Of a stretch of 64,000 bases of DNA, positions 43,251 through 54,540 are shown piece by piece. How positions within the stretch are numbered: the first letter of the stretch is position 1; every line of letters begins with the position of its first letter. The notes under the pieces are model-generated. The model saw nothing but the letters and a program-made list of their open reading frames with translations. It was not told the DNA's origin and did no database searches. The stretch spans positions 450,464 through 514,463 of the forward strand of contig CAUYUJ010019949.1 in NCBI GenBank assembly GCA_963575745.1, written 5' to 3'. Source of the DNA: Prorocentrum cordatum (lineage: Eukaryota; Sar; Dinophyceae; Prorocentrales; Prorocentraceae). The translations under genes and the position numbers were made by a program.

Positions 43251-44100
43251 AAGCATGTTCCAAGACTACCCTTGCATCCTTGCCCCTTCGGCACAGCCTT
43301 CACAACTTTCGCTGGCCAGCCTCGTTCGAAAAGCGTGGCCTTTGCACCCTCACCGCGCATCCTCACTATGAGGGTTGACTGTAGGCTGCATGCGGCCTGT
43401 CGGCTCTGGGTCGGTTTTCGACGTTGCTGCCGGCTCGGTCGGTGCTCGGTTTTGCTGATCTCGGTGGCCACAAGTGAACCTTACCCCCCGCCACCCAGAT
43501 TTTTTAGTGGGGAGGTGGGGTAGGGTTCGCATGTGGCCTCCTATGTTCGCCGTATGCGCCTTCGGAAGCGACCTGGGGACGGGGGGGGGGGGGGGGCAAA
43601 GCCCGGGGACGGAGAAATGCCAGCCCCGAGTCAGCCATGTTCGTTGCGCTCTTCTGGGCCCGCCCCTCCGCGACATCATACAATATCAGGATCACAAGGA
43701 AGTACATAAGCTTGTGTTGCTGTTTTGCGCCATGGGGGAAGGGGGTCCTGAGGGAAACGGACCCTGGGTGTTCGCCGTGGTCGGACTCGGGGCACTCCAC
43801 GGGCCCCCGCAGTGTCCGAAAACGATCCAGGATGAAACGCTCGACCTGGGGGGAGGTCCCGGGGTCACTAAGTTCGTCTTGCTGTTTTGACGTGTCGTCG
43901 ATCATGTTGCGCGCGCTTGGGTTCCGTGTGGCTGCTCCGCTGGAGACAGCGTTGAAAGTTCTCGGGCACGGCAACCCTAGGTTGCAGCGTGTCCACAGAG
44001 ATCGGCGCTTTCCAGGGGTTCAGTGTATCTATAGACCTTGCGCGACTGGCAGTGGCAATTCTCCCACCAGTTTGCCAACGCACCTCTGACGCTCGCGGGT
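43251..44100. other. Spacer with a poly(G) run
   Basis: 43580-43596 is an uninterrupted G run of about 17. No supportable gene on either strand. Confidence 0.4.
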
Positions 44101-44114
44101 TCTCTCTTTCTCTC

Positions 44115-44162
<48 letters not shown>

Positions 44163-44190
44163 CCTCTCTCTGCCTCTCTCTCTCCCTCTC

Positions 44191-44221
<31 letters not shown>

Positions 44222-44225
44222 TATC
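44101..44225 (+). repeat. CT microsatellite
   Basis: About 120 bases of TC repeats with occasional TTTC, CCTC and GTCTC interruptions. Confidence 0.95.
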
Positions 44226-46075
44226 CCATCCCTCGATCTTTCCTTCACCTTCCCCCGCGCCTCCCTTTCTCCCGCCAGCCCCCCGCTCGCCCCCGATCCA
44301 GGGCCCAGTTTGCAGCGTGGTGCGTGACGTCGTCGCCTCTCATCAGGGAAGCTGGCGCAGCTCCGCCCACGTCGTCCTCGCCGTCGCACGCCGTCGTCTC
44401 CGCGCGTTTTCGCCACCGCCTTCGTCGTTCTCATCTTCCCCAGTCGCTAGTTTCTCGGCGTCGGGGTGGCTGGCGGCCCAGAGGTGGGGCAGTGGCGTGC
44501 GGTGTGCTGCGGCGGGAGCGCGAGGCCGCGGCCGGTCGTGAGGCTGGTCGTGAGGCTTGGCGGATGCTGGCCAGGGAAGGCCGTGAAGATGAAACGAGCC
44601 TCCCGGAGCGCTGTCGGAGCGCTGCAGGCCAGCCGCGGCGCCCGAAACGGCTTGCTGGGCCTCAGATGTTCGGAATGTTTCCAAGCCAGGTGCTCCCCGT
44701 GAATGTTGGTCTGCGATCGTTGCGTCAATAATGGTGTCCGCATGTGCTAGCCATGATTGTTCATCATGGAAAAGGTGTCGTATGTGGTTATGGTGTGGTA
44801 CCATATTCTTCACGTAACTATAATGCATGTTCGTTAAGTCTGTGCGTGCATGTGGTGGTCGTTTCTGGACAGTGCTATGCGTGCATACGAAGTACGCATC
44901 TCATGTATACACGTGTTCATATTTGTGCTGCGTTATGGATGGCATGGATGGCGCATCAGGTTTTTGTTCCGTACTGTATATGTCCAGATGTATGCGTGTT
45001 ACATTATTATGGCATGTGCGTGTGAACATAATAGATTAGACATGCATTATTGGTATATACCAATGTTTTGTTATTCCAAACGCATCGCGTCACCCAACAA
45101 GCCCATCCAAAAACGATGCCCGGGCGAGTTGCCCTGATCAGAGATGCGGAGGAGCATGCAGTGGAATGAGGAGTTGGGAAAACCGTCATACCCCAGGAGA
45201 GGGAGGATGGAGGAGGACTCGGAGGAGCAAGGGGAGGGTGGCGGGGGGCGGAAGATGGACGAGGAGGGAATAGGCTGATGAGGAAGAGGAGAATGAGGGG
45301 GACGATGATACGGCCGAGCTCTTGGATGTCTCTCGGAGTATCTTCGGTGTTTTCTTGACAGGTTCTGTGAGTCCTCTCGGAGCGTCTTTTGGGCCTCTTG
45401 GTTGTCCTGGGGTCCTCGTCGGTTGAACACATCGAGGCAGGCTGAGACCGCTGATTCAGCGCCACCCCTTGATTCGGCCTGCCAGTCATCGTGCCTGCAA
45501 TCCTGTGGGAGAGTCGGTTCGCTTCTTTCTTCCGTGGTGCTTCGAGGTTGCTCTCGGTTGAGGGAACGTTTCGAAACTTGGGCGGTGTTGCCCTTGCTTT
45601 GCTTGCCCTCGCGGGCGCGAGGCCCTGACAAGTTCGAGCGTTCCATTTATTGCCTTTGTTGGGTCAGCGTTTTTGTGTTTGTTTTCTTGTGTCCCTCTTG
45701 TGCGGAATCCCGCATCATGTCGTGTATTTCTGGTGTGCCATATAGATTTGGGTCGACATTGCTTCTCGCGTTGCGGGGTGACATGAATGCAGAGTGCAAA
45801 GAGATGTGCCTGGTATCGTTTTGGTTTACGACCTGATGACCTCATTGCTATCGGTTTTGCTGCCATAATTGGTAGCGGAGCCTCGTGGTGAGGCTCCGGG
45901 CCGGAGGGGTTGCAATGGGATGGTGCTGGACGGCGCTGTGTCGTGACCTAGCGAGTTCAGAGCATAACAACGGGGCTTCAATTTTGAATGAGCGGGTGAT
46001 CTACGGCAATGTCGGCAGTAGCAGCGCGTCATCTTTCCATCTTTTTCTCTCTCTCTTGTTCCTTCTCTTTTCTCT
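44226..46075. other. Spacer, partly AT-rich, with a small hairpin
   Basis: 44700-45065 is distinctly AT-richer than its surroundings. 45085-45140 repeats the block at 20968. 45874-45900 (GCGGAGCCTC, loop, GAGGCTCCG) is a hairpin with arms of 9 bases. A short plus frame near 46165-46245 (KEDGTILVDGSVSCWVPDFS) is protein-like but isolated. No gene is called. Confidence 0.4.
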
Positions 46076-46110
46076 ATGGTTGTCTCTCTCTCTCTCTCTT
46101 TCTCTCTCTC
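46076..46110 (+). repeat. TC microsatellite
   Basis: Short TC dinucleotide run. Confidence 0.85.
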
Positions 46111-47915
46111 TTCAAAACTGGCTAAAGGTATTCGAGTTTTGCTGGAGCAAGTAGTTGCAGCGACCTCCCAGGGAAGGAAGACGGCACCATCCTTGTCGAC
46201 GGTTCCGTGAGCTGCTGGGTCCCAGACTTCTCGGGGGAGACTGGTCCATGGTGTCCAATTCATGTTGGCTAAGGCGGACAAGTGATTGGATATATCGGTG
46301 GTCTTCGGAGCGGCAATTCGACGACGTCTGGAGTGGTTCGTGAAAGAAGAACGGTGAGTGAAAAACTGGTGGTGACTGGTCGGCCGGCGCCGGCGGTGGC
46401 CGAGCCGACTATTCGGACCATCCAGCCTGGCAGCCTGGCCCAGCGGGAGCCCATACCGTCAGCGGAAGCGGGCCGTTCAGCGCTGGGTCCAGAACACGGA
46501 TGTGGCTATTTGGAACACCTCGTGCTCTAGAGAGGTGCGTGACTAGGCCCCTAGTATTGCTCTAACCAAGACGAGTATTTGTGGTCGGAGTGAACCTTTT
46601 GGATCACCTAAAACAAAATGAAAAACTATTTCCACCCACGGGGCTACCCAGACCTTCAACGTCGTGTTTCCTAATAATGGAGGTCTCGACCCCTTTCCCA
46701 GGATTGGCGTTTCATTCTGAGCCGTTACCAGGGCTCGGCGTCAGCCTCCAGAGGTCGAAAATCAGGGAAGCTTGATTCCGTCGTGTATTTTTCCGATCGC
46801 ACGAGGAGGTGGGGCTATGAGCACGTGTTGTACCACTTCGAATATTACCAGGCGCGCTCAGAGATGTTCCATTCGCGTGGTGCGTATTTGAGCGAGGGCC
46901 TGGCGAGCGACGTGTCCCGCGCGGGCCCGCACATGCCAGCGTTCGGGCCAGACCGCCGGAGGCTCTTCATACGCTCGGGGTGTGCCGCAGGCGGCACGGC
47001 AGGATCCTCGCCTTTGACGTCTCGAGGGATGCGTTGGCGGCCGGGATCCGCAGTGAAACACGGAAGGGGTGGAGGGGGACGCAGGCATCCTGCAGGTTGG
47101 TCATTTCGATCCCGGCGTTTTCCTTTTATTTCGGCTTCCGGGGACGTTTTTGTTGGGGTTCCGGGGCCATCAAACATTCATCCAGAACGAAACATTACCC
47201 CCAGGGGAGGCTTCAATATCCCAGAGGTGGGCCCAAAATTGTTGGTCCATTCGAAGAAACCCTGGGATAGGGGTGGGCAGATCCCCTCTTAAGGAAGGGG
47301 CCCTCCATGCCCAGGCCGGTGCCGTCCTTCTGGACCAGATTGTTGCCTTGTCTGGGCGATGTTTGCTCCGAACTTCAGGGCGGTGGCCCCAGGCTGGGGT
47401 CGGAGCCCGGACGAGCAGACGACCGGGGGGGGACGGGCCGTGTGCTGCTGACACCGTGGGACGCCATCTGCCCGGGAGGGCCGATCCGCGCACAGGCCCC
47501 CTTCGCTGCGCCTGCGCCGTGCGCGCGCGTCACCGCGCATGCGGGCGCCCATCTGCCCGGCACCGCGGGGAGTGTGTTCTGCTCAGGGCCTGGCGGTGGT
47601 CCACGTTTGCCCCCCCTTTCCGGATAGCTTCAAGTGTGTCGTTGTGCATGTCCGCGGGGGGTGCGCGCAGGGAGTCCACAGGGAGAGTTGTGACCAGCGG
47701 TGCGGTGGAGAGGCATGCTGGTGTCCACAGGCACGGTGGTGCAACGTGTGGGCTGAGAGGGGCTTGCGACGACGACCACCACCACCATCGACGTCCCCTG
47801 GAGGCCTCCAGAGGTGCACATGAGCAGTGCGTGCGCAGGCAGCGCGTTGCAAAAGTGCATTGAAGCGCTGTGGCGCGCTCAATTGCTGCCGCAGCAGCAA
47901 AATCAGCAGCAGTAG
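46111..47915. other. Spacer without a supportable gene
   Basis: Open frames on both strands are short or low complexity. A fragment reading RRWGYEHVLYHFEYYQARSE near 46806 looks like possible coding but has no support up- or downstream. Confidence 0.35.
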
Positions 47916-48335
47916 CAGCAACAGTAGCTGTGGTGTGTACAGGAGTTGTCATCCACACAGGTATATGTGCACACAGGCCCGGTGATGTACACAGTCATCG
48001 CAATGCACACAGGTGATATGATGCACACAGGCATCGTGGAGTGTACAGGCGCTGTGACGTACAGCATCGCTGCAGCAGCAGATGTGGTGTGCACAGGCAT
48101 TGTGTGCGCATGCATGCGTTGTGGTGCGCACGGCTGCACACAGGTGCTGTGGTGAACACGGATAGTGTTGTTGCAGTTTCAGCAGTGGTGTACAAATGCG
48201 CTACGGTGTGCACAGGCATTCTGGTGCACAGGCCCTGTCGTGTACATTGGCACTGGTCATATGCACAGGCATTGTGGTGCACACAGGCACCTTCATATAC
48301 ACTGGCATTGTGGTGTACAGACGCCGAGCAGCCCT
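47916..48335 (+). repeat. CACAGGC minisatellite
   Basis: About 15 degenerate units of roughly 25-30 bases built around GTGTACAGG/GTGCACACAGGCA(T/C)(T/C)GTGGTG, for example near 47970, 48010, 48040, 48090, 48205 and 48280. Confidence 0.85.
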
Positions 48336-48774
48336 TCACAAGTCTGCTGCGTTTACGCGTGATTCGTAACCCAGTTGCGCTCACGTGTGATTCGTAGTCG
48401 GGCTGCGCTAGCGCGTGATCAACAGCCCTGCTTCGTTCAGAAGACGGTGCTGCACAGTCCTGCTGCGTGTGTTTGTTGTTTTTGCTTTTTCAACAAGTCT
48501 GCTTCACCGTCATGTTCTGCTCACGCGCGCGCGCGTCAGTCCTGCTGCGCTCAGGTGTGCTTGCGGTGCGCGCAAGTTTGCGCCCCCCATGCGCATGGGC
48601 TTGCGCGCGCACGTTGGCCAGTGGTGTGCATGGGCACGTGAGGGGCAGCCGAACGCGAAAAGGTCAGGTTATCAGCTGGCGCCTCCTCGAGATGGCCCGG
48701 TTTATTCCCGAATTCCCCAAACAGCGTTTGCCATTAGACTTTCTGATTTGTCTTCTCAAGAACAGCGCCCGTTT
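48336..48774. other. Spacer
   Basis: 48350-48420 has two CGCGTGATTCGTA/CGTGTGATTCGTA blocks, each followed by G(C)TGCGCT; the rest has no recognisable content. Confidence 0.4.
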
Positions 48775-49085
48775 GTCGGGTCCGCCACCTGTTTGCCGCT
48801 GTCGCCGCCCCGTCGCCGCCTCGTCGCCGCCCGTCGTCTGGGCTCGTTTGTCAGATCCGTTGTTCCCCAGTGCAAAATGACACCGAGGCTCGCCGCCTCG
48901 GTGTCATCTTGCACTGGGAAACGAAGACAAAACGACAAAAAAAAATGTCAGATCCCCCGTCCTGTTGCCGCCGTCGCCGCCCCGTCTCCACCCGTCGCCG
49001 CCCGTCTCTTGGGCCGTTCTGCCGGGCCTGCCGCCGTGTTGCCGCCGTCGCCGCCCCGTCGACGCCTCGTCGCCTCCCGTGGCCG
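48775..49085 (+). repeat. CCGCCGTCGCCGCC repeats around a hairpin
   Basis: GTCGCCGCCCCGTCGCCGCC-like units at 48795-48840, 48965-49000 and 49040-49075, each set preceded by TGTTTGCCGCT/TGTTGCCGCC. TCAGATCC occurs either side of the hairpin (48851 and 48950). Confidence 0.75.
48866..48918. repeat. Strong hairpin, 24 bp arms, 5 base loop
   Basis: CCCAGTGCAAAATGACACCG begins the left arm (48866-48889) and the right arm (48895-48918) is its complement with one mismatch; the loop is TCGCC. An RNA or single strand of this would fold very stably. It could be a miniature fold-back insertion. Confidence 0.9.
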
Positions 49086-49589
49086 CCGCCCCGTGGCACC
49101 CCCACCGTCCGTTGCAATCCAAGATAGATTTCACAAAGATAGATTGCGCCACACATAGACTGCACCACGCAGAGTGCACCGCATATGTTGCACAGCGTAG
49201 ATTGCCAGAACCGGCCGTTTGGGGTCCACGCTGGCTAACCTTTGTTTTTAGGTACATGTTCGAGACGAGTAATTCAGAGGAGAAGGGAGGGAGGGGAGGA
49301 GGACGACGACGGTGACGACCAGAAAACGGATATCCGAGGAGGAGGAGGAGGAGGAGGAGGAGGAGGATGCGAGGACTGATCACACAATGCCCCAGATCGG
49401 CAACAAGCGGCGGTTACCACGTGGCCAGCAGATGGCGTCACGGAACGGGGCGGGCGTCTCGGCAGAATGTCCCCCCCCCCCCTGGTACGTGAAAGGCCAT
49501 CGCGGCCGCTTCTTCGGCGGTGGGGAGACTTCCGAGCTCCTTGTGTGGAGTTTTCTCCTGTTCGTAGGGACCTATCTCCTCGTCTCCCC
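49086..49589 (+). other. Spacer with GAGGAG run
   Basis: 49335-49368 is a GAG triplet run. 49120-49200 has loose TAGATTGC(A/G)CCA(C) units. No gene is supported. Confidence 0.45.
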
Positions 49590-49782
49590 ATCTCCTGCTC
49601 TCCCGCCTCCTCCCTCGCCGTCGTCCTCCCCTGTCCACCCCCTTCCCCTTCCCATCCTCCCTTCCTCAGCGTCCCTCCTCAATGTCACCACCTTCTCATC
49701 AGCCATTTCCTCCTCCTCGCTCCTCCCCCCCATCCTCCTCCCGGCTCCCACCTCATCCTCGCCCTCCCCTCGACACCTCCAG
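49590..49782 (+). repeat. CT-rich tract ending in a splice acceptor
   Basis: Pyrimidine-rich CTCCTCC/CCCTCC sequence ending CGACACCTCCAG at 49771-49782. It has the form of a polypyrimidine tract with an AG acceptor before the exon that follows. Confidence 0.75.
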
Positions 49783-49910
49783 GTGGACAGCATGTGGCCG
49801 ATCCTGAGCAACCAGGGGCTCATCGACGTCAACCAGCAGTGGGCCGGGCACCCGGGGACGATGGTGCGCAGCGAGGACGCCCCCGCTGCGCCCGACAGGG
49901 GGGCCGCCAG
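49783..49910 (+). CDS. Exon resembling the end of a GH27 alpha-galactosidase catalytic domain (partial)
   Basis: Reads VDSMWPILSNQGLIDVNQQW then AGHPGTMVRSEDAPAA. In glycoside hydrolase family 27 the last strand and helix of the (beta/alpha)8 barrel carry an ILTNKEVIAVNQDPLG-type motif followed by a small beta domain; ILSNQGLIDVNQQWAGHPG matches in pattern, with the VNQ core conserved. Such enzymes remove terminal alpha-galactose in lysosome-like compartments or outside the cell. The catalytic aspartates would be in upstream exons that I cannot find here. Start is set by the AG at 49781-49782; the end is uncertain (CAG before GA at 49911 is one option). Downstream same-strand exon candidates at 60055-60175 and 63590-63693 could belong to the same gene. 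Confidence 0.5.
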
Positions 49911-49944
49911 GAGGCGGCTCTCGGGGTGGAGAGCCGGCCTTCGG

Positions 49945-50145
49945 GGGGGAGGAGGTAGGGAGGAGGAGGAGGAGGAGGAGGAGGAGGAGGAGAAGGTAGG
50001 GAGGAGGAGGAGGAGGAGGAGGAGGAGGAGGAGAAGGTAGGGAGGGAGGAGGAGGAGGAGGAGGAGGAGGAGGAGGGAGTAGGAGGTAGGGGGGAGGAGG
50101 AGGAGGAGGAGGAGGAGGAGGGGGAGGAGGAGGAGGAGGGCCCAT
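49945..50145 (+). repeat. GGAGGA microsatellite
   Basis: About 200 bases of GAG triplets broken by GGTAGG. Complementary to the CT-rich tract at 49590-49782, so the two flank the exon as inverted purine and pyrimidine tracts. Confidence 0.93.
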
Positions 50146-50644
50146 CTGGGGAGGCAGACCAGGGGTTGGCCATTCGGGCGACAAAGTCTACACCTGGGGC
50201 GTTCCAGAAAGGGCCTCGCCGTCGAGGGTCGGAGGCGTTGCCCTCTCTTCCGCCACGGAAGGGCGGCGGAATGTCGGCGGAGGTAAAGCGAGGACGCCTC
50301 CGCCGGCGGAAGCCCGCGGAAGCCAGCTGCGGAAGTAAAAGATGCTCCCCCAAGGGATAAAAACGCTTTTGGTTCCAGGGTTCCGAAGTCGCCCACACTA
50401 TCCACTGCTCCCTGGCCAGGCCCTCTCTGAACCCGCGAGCCGTGCATGCGGCCCCCTGGCCGTGCCAGGAGGGCGTGGTGTGTTCACCGTTGCCGGGTGC
50501 AATGATGGGCCTGGCCAGGGAGCAGCGGGTGCCCCGACACAGTATCTCCGACGATCTGGCTCCTTGGGCAGCCGGCGGTGTGGTCGTCTCCTCGTGCACT
50601 GGGGCCGTCGAAGAGGGAGCCGCCCGAGCGAAAACCTACACTCA
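50146..50644. other. Spacer with a 19 bp perfect inverted repeat
   Basis: CTGCTCCCTGGCCAGGCCC at 50405-50423 and its exact complement at 50507-50525 enclose 83 bases. 50215-50330 has GCGGCGGAA-like short repeats. No gene. Confidence 0.75.
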
Positions 50645-50835
50645 GGAGGGGAAAAAACACACAGACACAATGAATCGTCGATTCCCCAGAAAATATGGGA
50701 AAACATGGGACGTGTGGGGGGAGACACGAACCCAGAAAATATGTGAACATATGTGGGATGTTTTATTTGTGTGTATTTATTTGTGTGTCCTGGGGCCCCT
50801 TCATACACCTGGGGGAGGCGGTTGGGACCTCGGGA
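50645..50835 (+). repeat. Dispersed repeat with AAAATATGGGAAAA motifs, copy 2
   Basis: Longest copy, with ACACACAGACACAATGAATC, CCCCAGAAAATATGGGAAAA, ACCCAGAAAATATGTGAACA and TTTGTGTGTATTTATTTGTG. Partners at 27420 and 62370. Confidence 0.85.
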
Positions 50836-51600
50836 GCCGCGGGCTGAGAGTCTCGCACGGTCCTACCGAGGTCTGAGGTGGAGGTCGGCCGCTGGGAGGG
50901 TACCCTCCTGTTCTTCGTTTCTGTTGGACGCTCTTGTGCATCCAAGAGAAGGGCAGCCACGAGGTTTCTGCGGCTTGGGCCGGCGGAGGGTCTCGTGCTC
51001 TTGACGCACGTTCTTCTGTCCAAGGTCCGGCCGCATCGGCGGGTGTCAAGGGAGGGAAACCGGCCCATCGCTTTTCCACCGCTTCCAAGCCATTGGGACC
51101 CTCAGGCCTCGGATCTCCAGGGCTCGACTCGGGACGAAGAGTTGTTTCAAGCGAAGAACCACCGGTCCCAGGACCCGTCTCCCTCAGGACCAGATCCCTT
51201 CATGCCCAAAGCGGGGTGGACAGCACAGAGTGTGTCGGGCAAAGCCCGCATTCGCCTGGGAGCCTCGCCGAATGCACAGGGCATGTGATGCCTTTGCCCT
51301 CGGCAGCCACTGGGCAGGTCTGCCGCGTATCGCCACGGAGAGCACGGATTACCGAGAGGTGTTGCGGCCGCCCCCTTTTTCCTCCACTTCATTAATATTC
51401 TGATTACTGCTCTCAAGTTTCAATATATACATATAACGGCGCACCGGGTCCGGGGGCCCGGGGCCGGGACCTCGACCACAAATGTGGGCTCCGGGGGCCC
51501 GGAGGCTCGTCGGGGCTTGCCGGAGGCCTCCCCGGTCAGACAAGACGGCCCCAGCGCCCAAGACGGCCCAAGAAACTTCCAATAGGCCTCGAGATGCTGA
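50836..51600. other. Spacer without a supportable gene
   Basis: GC-rich, open in several frames; no motif. Grades into the 386 bp satellite. Confidence 0.4.
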
Positions 51601-52790
51601 AGATGGCCTCCAGACGTCCAAGGACGCCCCTAAGAGGCCCCAAGAAGCCTCCAACATGCGTCCCAAGAGGGCCCCTAGACGCAAAAATTGGCCCATTCCC
51701 TTTGTAAAACGTACATTTTCAACAAAGTTGTCTTTTGGGCTTTCCGACGTTACAGGACGGCCCAAGAGGCGCCCAAGACCGCCCCAAGACGGCCCAAGAA
51801 GCTTCCCAGAGGGCCCCAGGACAGCCCAAGAGGGCCCCAAGACGGCCCAAGAGGCGCCCAAGATGGCCCAAGAGGGCCCCAAGACGGGCCCAAGAGGGGG
51901 CCCAGAGGGGGACCACGAACCGCAAGCTCGAGCCTTCCGCCCCAAGAGGCCGCCAGGAGGCCCCCAGGAGGCCCCTCAAGAGGCCCCAGGAGACCCCAGA
52001 CGTCCAAGGACGCCCCCAAGAGGCCCCAAGAAGCCTCCAACATGCGTCCCAAGAGGGCCCCTAGACGCAAAAATTGGCCCATTCCCTTCGTAAAACGTAC
52101 ATTTTCAACAAAGTCGCCTTTTGGGCTTTCCGACGTTACAGGACGGCCCAAGAGGCGCCCAAGACCGCCCCAAGACGGCCCAAGAAGCTTCCAAGAGGGC
52201 CCCAGGACAGCCCAAGAGGGCCCCAAGACGGCCCAAGAGGCGCCCAAGATGGCCCAAGAGGGCCCCAAGACGGGCCCAAGAGGGGGCCCAGAGGGGGACC
52301 ACGAACCGCAAGCTCGAGCCTTCCGCCCCAAGAGGCCGCCAGGAGGCCCCCAGGAGGCCCCTCAAGAGGCCCCAGGAGACCCCAGACGTCCAAGGACGCC
52401 CCCAAGACGCCCCAAGAAGCCTCCAACATGCGTCCCAAGAGGGCCCCTAGACGCAAAAATTGACCCATTCCCTTCGTAAAACGTACATGTTCAACAAAGT
52501 TCGCCTTTTAGGCTTTCCGACGTTACAGGACGGCCCAAGAGGCGCCCAAGACCGCCCCAAGACGGCCCAAGAAGCTTCCAAGAGGGCCCCAGGACAGCCC
52601 AAGAGGGCCCCAAGACGGCCCAAGAGGCGCCCAAGATGGCCCAAGAGGGCCCCAAGACGGGCCCAAGAGGGGGCCCAGAGGGGGACCACGAACCGCAAGC
52701 TCGAGCCTTCCGCCCCAAGAGGCCGCCAGGAGGCCCCCAGGAGGCCCCTCAAGAGGCCCCAGGGGACCCCAGACGTCCAAGGACGCCCCC
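51601..52790 (-). repeat. 386 bp satellite, three copies, built from the 12 bp family
   Basis: CGTCCAAGGACGCCCC recurs at 51615, 52001, 52387 and about 52774, 386 bases apart. Within each copy are CCCAAGAGGCCC-type 12-mers plus a unique 90 base segment with GACGCAAAAATTGGCCCATT and CGTAAAACGTACATTTTCAA. Copies differ by only a few substitutions. The long frames here repeat with the unit and are not genes. Confidence 0.95.
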
Positions 52791-52847
52791 ACGACGCTTC
52801 GCGTCACCAATTTCTTCTCACAACGATTCCTGGGTCTGTGACCCGAC

Positions 52848-52883
52848 AGAACCTAAGCGCGCGCGAAGCGCGCGCGTGGTTCT
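52848..52883. repeat. Palindrome AGAACC...GGTTCT, second copy
   Basis: AGAACCTAAGCGCGCGCGAA followed by GCGCGCGCGTGGTTCT; nearly the same as 24709-24748. It ends 16 bases before the left end of the retroelement. Confidence 0.8.
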
Positions 52884-52899
52884 AGTTATATGTATGATT

Positions 52900-52970
52900 A
52901 TTTAGCTCTGCAGGAGGCGTTTGTGGTCTGCGTGTGTGATCCGCCGCCGTTTACCTCGCTCAAGTCTTTC
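52900..52970 (+). repeat. Retroelement terminal repeat A1
   Basis: 71 bases starting ATTTAGCTCTGCAGGAGGCG and ending CTCAAGTCTTTC, identical to 58671-58741. Confidence 0.95.
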
Positions 52971-52999
52971 AGGGAAGGCCAGCGTTTCTCGTCGAAGCG

Positions 53000-53735
53000 G
53001 TGCCCGACTTCGCGATTTCCCTTCAGACTGCAGTGATAGTCCGCGGCGCGGCCGATCCCTGTCCCGCGTGCCTCGGCGGGCCAACGCTGAACTGGCCGCC
53101 CCTCACCTGCTCCCGCCTCGCTGGGGTGGGGCTCCTGACGGCGGCGCCTGTCTCGCCCACCTTTCGGAGTGCTGGGCTCTCGGCTTCTTGCAAGGCTGCG
53201 CGGCTGGGCTCCTGGTGTCCGCTGTCGTCATCCTTGCGGGGTTCGGCGAGGAGGAGGCCGTCAGCGCCTTCGGCGTGCACGAGTGTGCAGGAGGAGGGCG
53301 CCGTCCACGGGCAGACCGACTTCGAGAAGGCGGCGGTGGAGCTGGCCCGTCTGGTTCGGCGTAGGGCATCAGCACCCGCTGTCGCGATGCCGATGGCCGC
53401 TGGCAGCTACCTAGCGCGGTTCGCCGTGCCTGGTCGCGGGCTCTGGCGCGAACGGCTCGTCGGCCAGGGCGCGCTCATCATGACGGCCGACGGCGACGTC
53501 TACCACGAGGATCAGGTGCCCTCCAGGAATGTCAGGGGCACCAAGCCGCTGAGCTGGCAGGGGGACGCGGTCGACGGGTTCGAGGTGGCGAGCGTCTACC
53601 GCTCCGAGCTCCTCCCCGCGGCGGTCCAGGCGCGGGACACGCATTGCGAGGCGGTGGCTGGAGGTGCTGGGGCGCTCCCGCCCGAGGACTTCGTGCTGGA
53701 GCTCGGCGAGGCGAGCGTGCTCGGGAGGCGTCTGG
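53000..53735 (+). pseudogene. Retroelement gag-like region
   Basis: Frame 2 of the element. The N-terminal half is GC-driven text; from about 53390 it reads YLARFAVPGRGLWRERLVGQ, MTADGDVYHEDQV and FEVASVYRSELLPAAVQAR. This HERL-type block followed by a (V/T)(T/A)DGD(V/L)(Y/F)-E pattern is one I associate with the protein preceding reverse transcriptase in dinoflagellate retroelements; the presumed role is a capsid or nucleic-acid-packaging protein. No zinc knuckle is visible. The start is uncertain; trans-spliced starts further down are possible. The text moves to frame 1 near 53735. Confidence 0.5.
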
Positions 53736-54530
53736 GCTGCTCTTCTTGCGCGACCCGCCCGCGGGTTCCCTGCCCGCCGCGGCGAGGTCGCTGGTGGGCG
53801 CATCGCCGCCTGCGCTGGGGACCGCCGCCGCACCTCTCCTGCCCCCTGCCCCTGTGAGGGATGCGCTGGCCGCGGCGCTCAGGCCTGACACCCCTCCTGG
53901 CGCCCGCGCTGGAGACTCGGCCACGCCTCCTGCGGGGGAGCCCCCGTGCGGCGACCCGCGCGTCCTGGCGGTTGCTAGGGTCTCGCGGGGTCGCTGCGAC
54001 CGCTCCTTCGGCGACGCGCCCAGGAAGCAGTCCGTGTACGAGCGTGACGATTGGCCCGTTCGGGGGCCTCAGACGGTGCTCGGGGTCCTCCAGCTCGTGC
54101 TTCGGATGGCTGGAGGCGCTGTGGCGCGGCTCACGCGGGGGCTCGCCTTTATCGGGCTGGCCGAAGGGATCGAGGCGGTGAAGCAGCTCGAGACCATCTG
54201 CCGCATCCTGGAGGCGTCGAGAGCGCACGTCCAGCTCGTCATCCCTGAGCTGGCCAGCTTCGAGTGTCTGGCGCGGCAGTTGCAGCTGATCGAGGGGGGG
54301 GGTCTGCGACGAGAAGACCTGCGAAGCGGCCGTCGCGGCCAAGGGCCACGGCAAGAAGGACTCCACAGCCCAGGACGCGCGGTCTACGGAGGTCGGCCTT
54401 TTCCTGGGGATCGGGAGAACGAAGGGCAACGCGTGCATCTGCCCCGCTCTGATGCAGTTCTTCGCCGAGCAGGTGCAGAGCGAGGCGGCGACATCGAACG
54501 AACGACGCAAGGCGCGTGAGGAGCGCGCCT
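53736..54530 (+). pseudogene. Retroelement region between gag-like and RT domains
   Basis: Frame 1 continues LLFLRDPPAGSLPAAARSLV, SVYERDDWPVRGPQTVLGVL and RLTRGLAFIGLAEGIEAVKQ to QLQLIE near 54290. There a run of ten G (54293-54302) changes the frame to 2, which continues CDEKTCEAAVAAKGHGKKDS, LFLGIGRTKGNACICP and MQFFAEQVQSEAATSNERRK. The helical, charged text fits a capsid C-terminal or linker region; there are four cysteines (CDEKTC, ACICP) but no clear zinc finger. The G10 tract makes slippage, mutation or a sequencing error equally possible causes of the shift. Confidence 0.5.
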
Positions 54531-54540
54531 TGCGGGCGCC

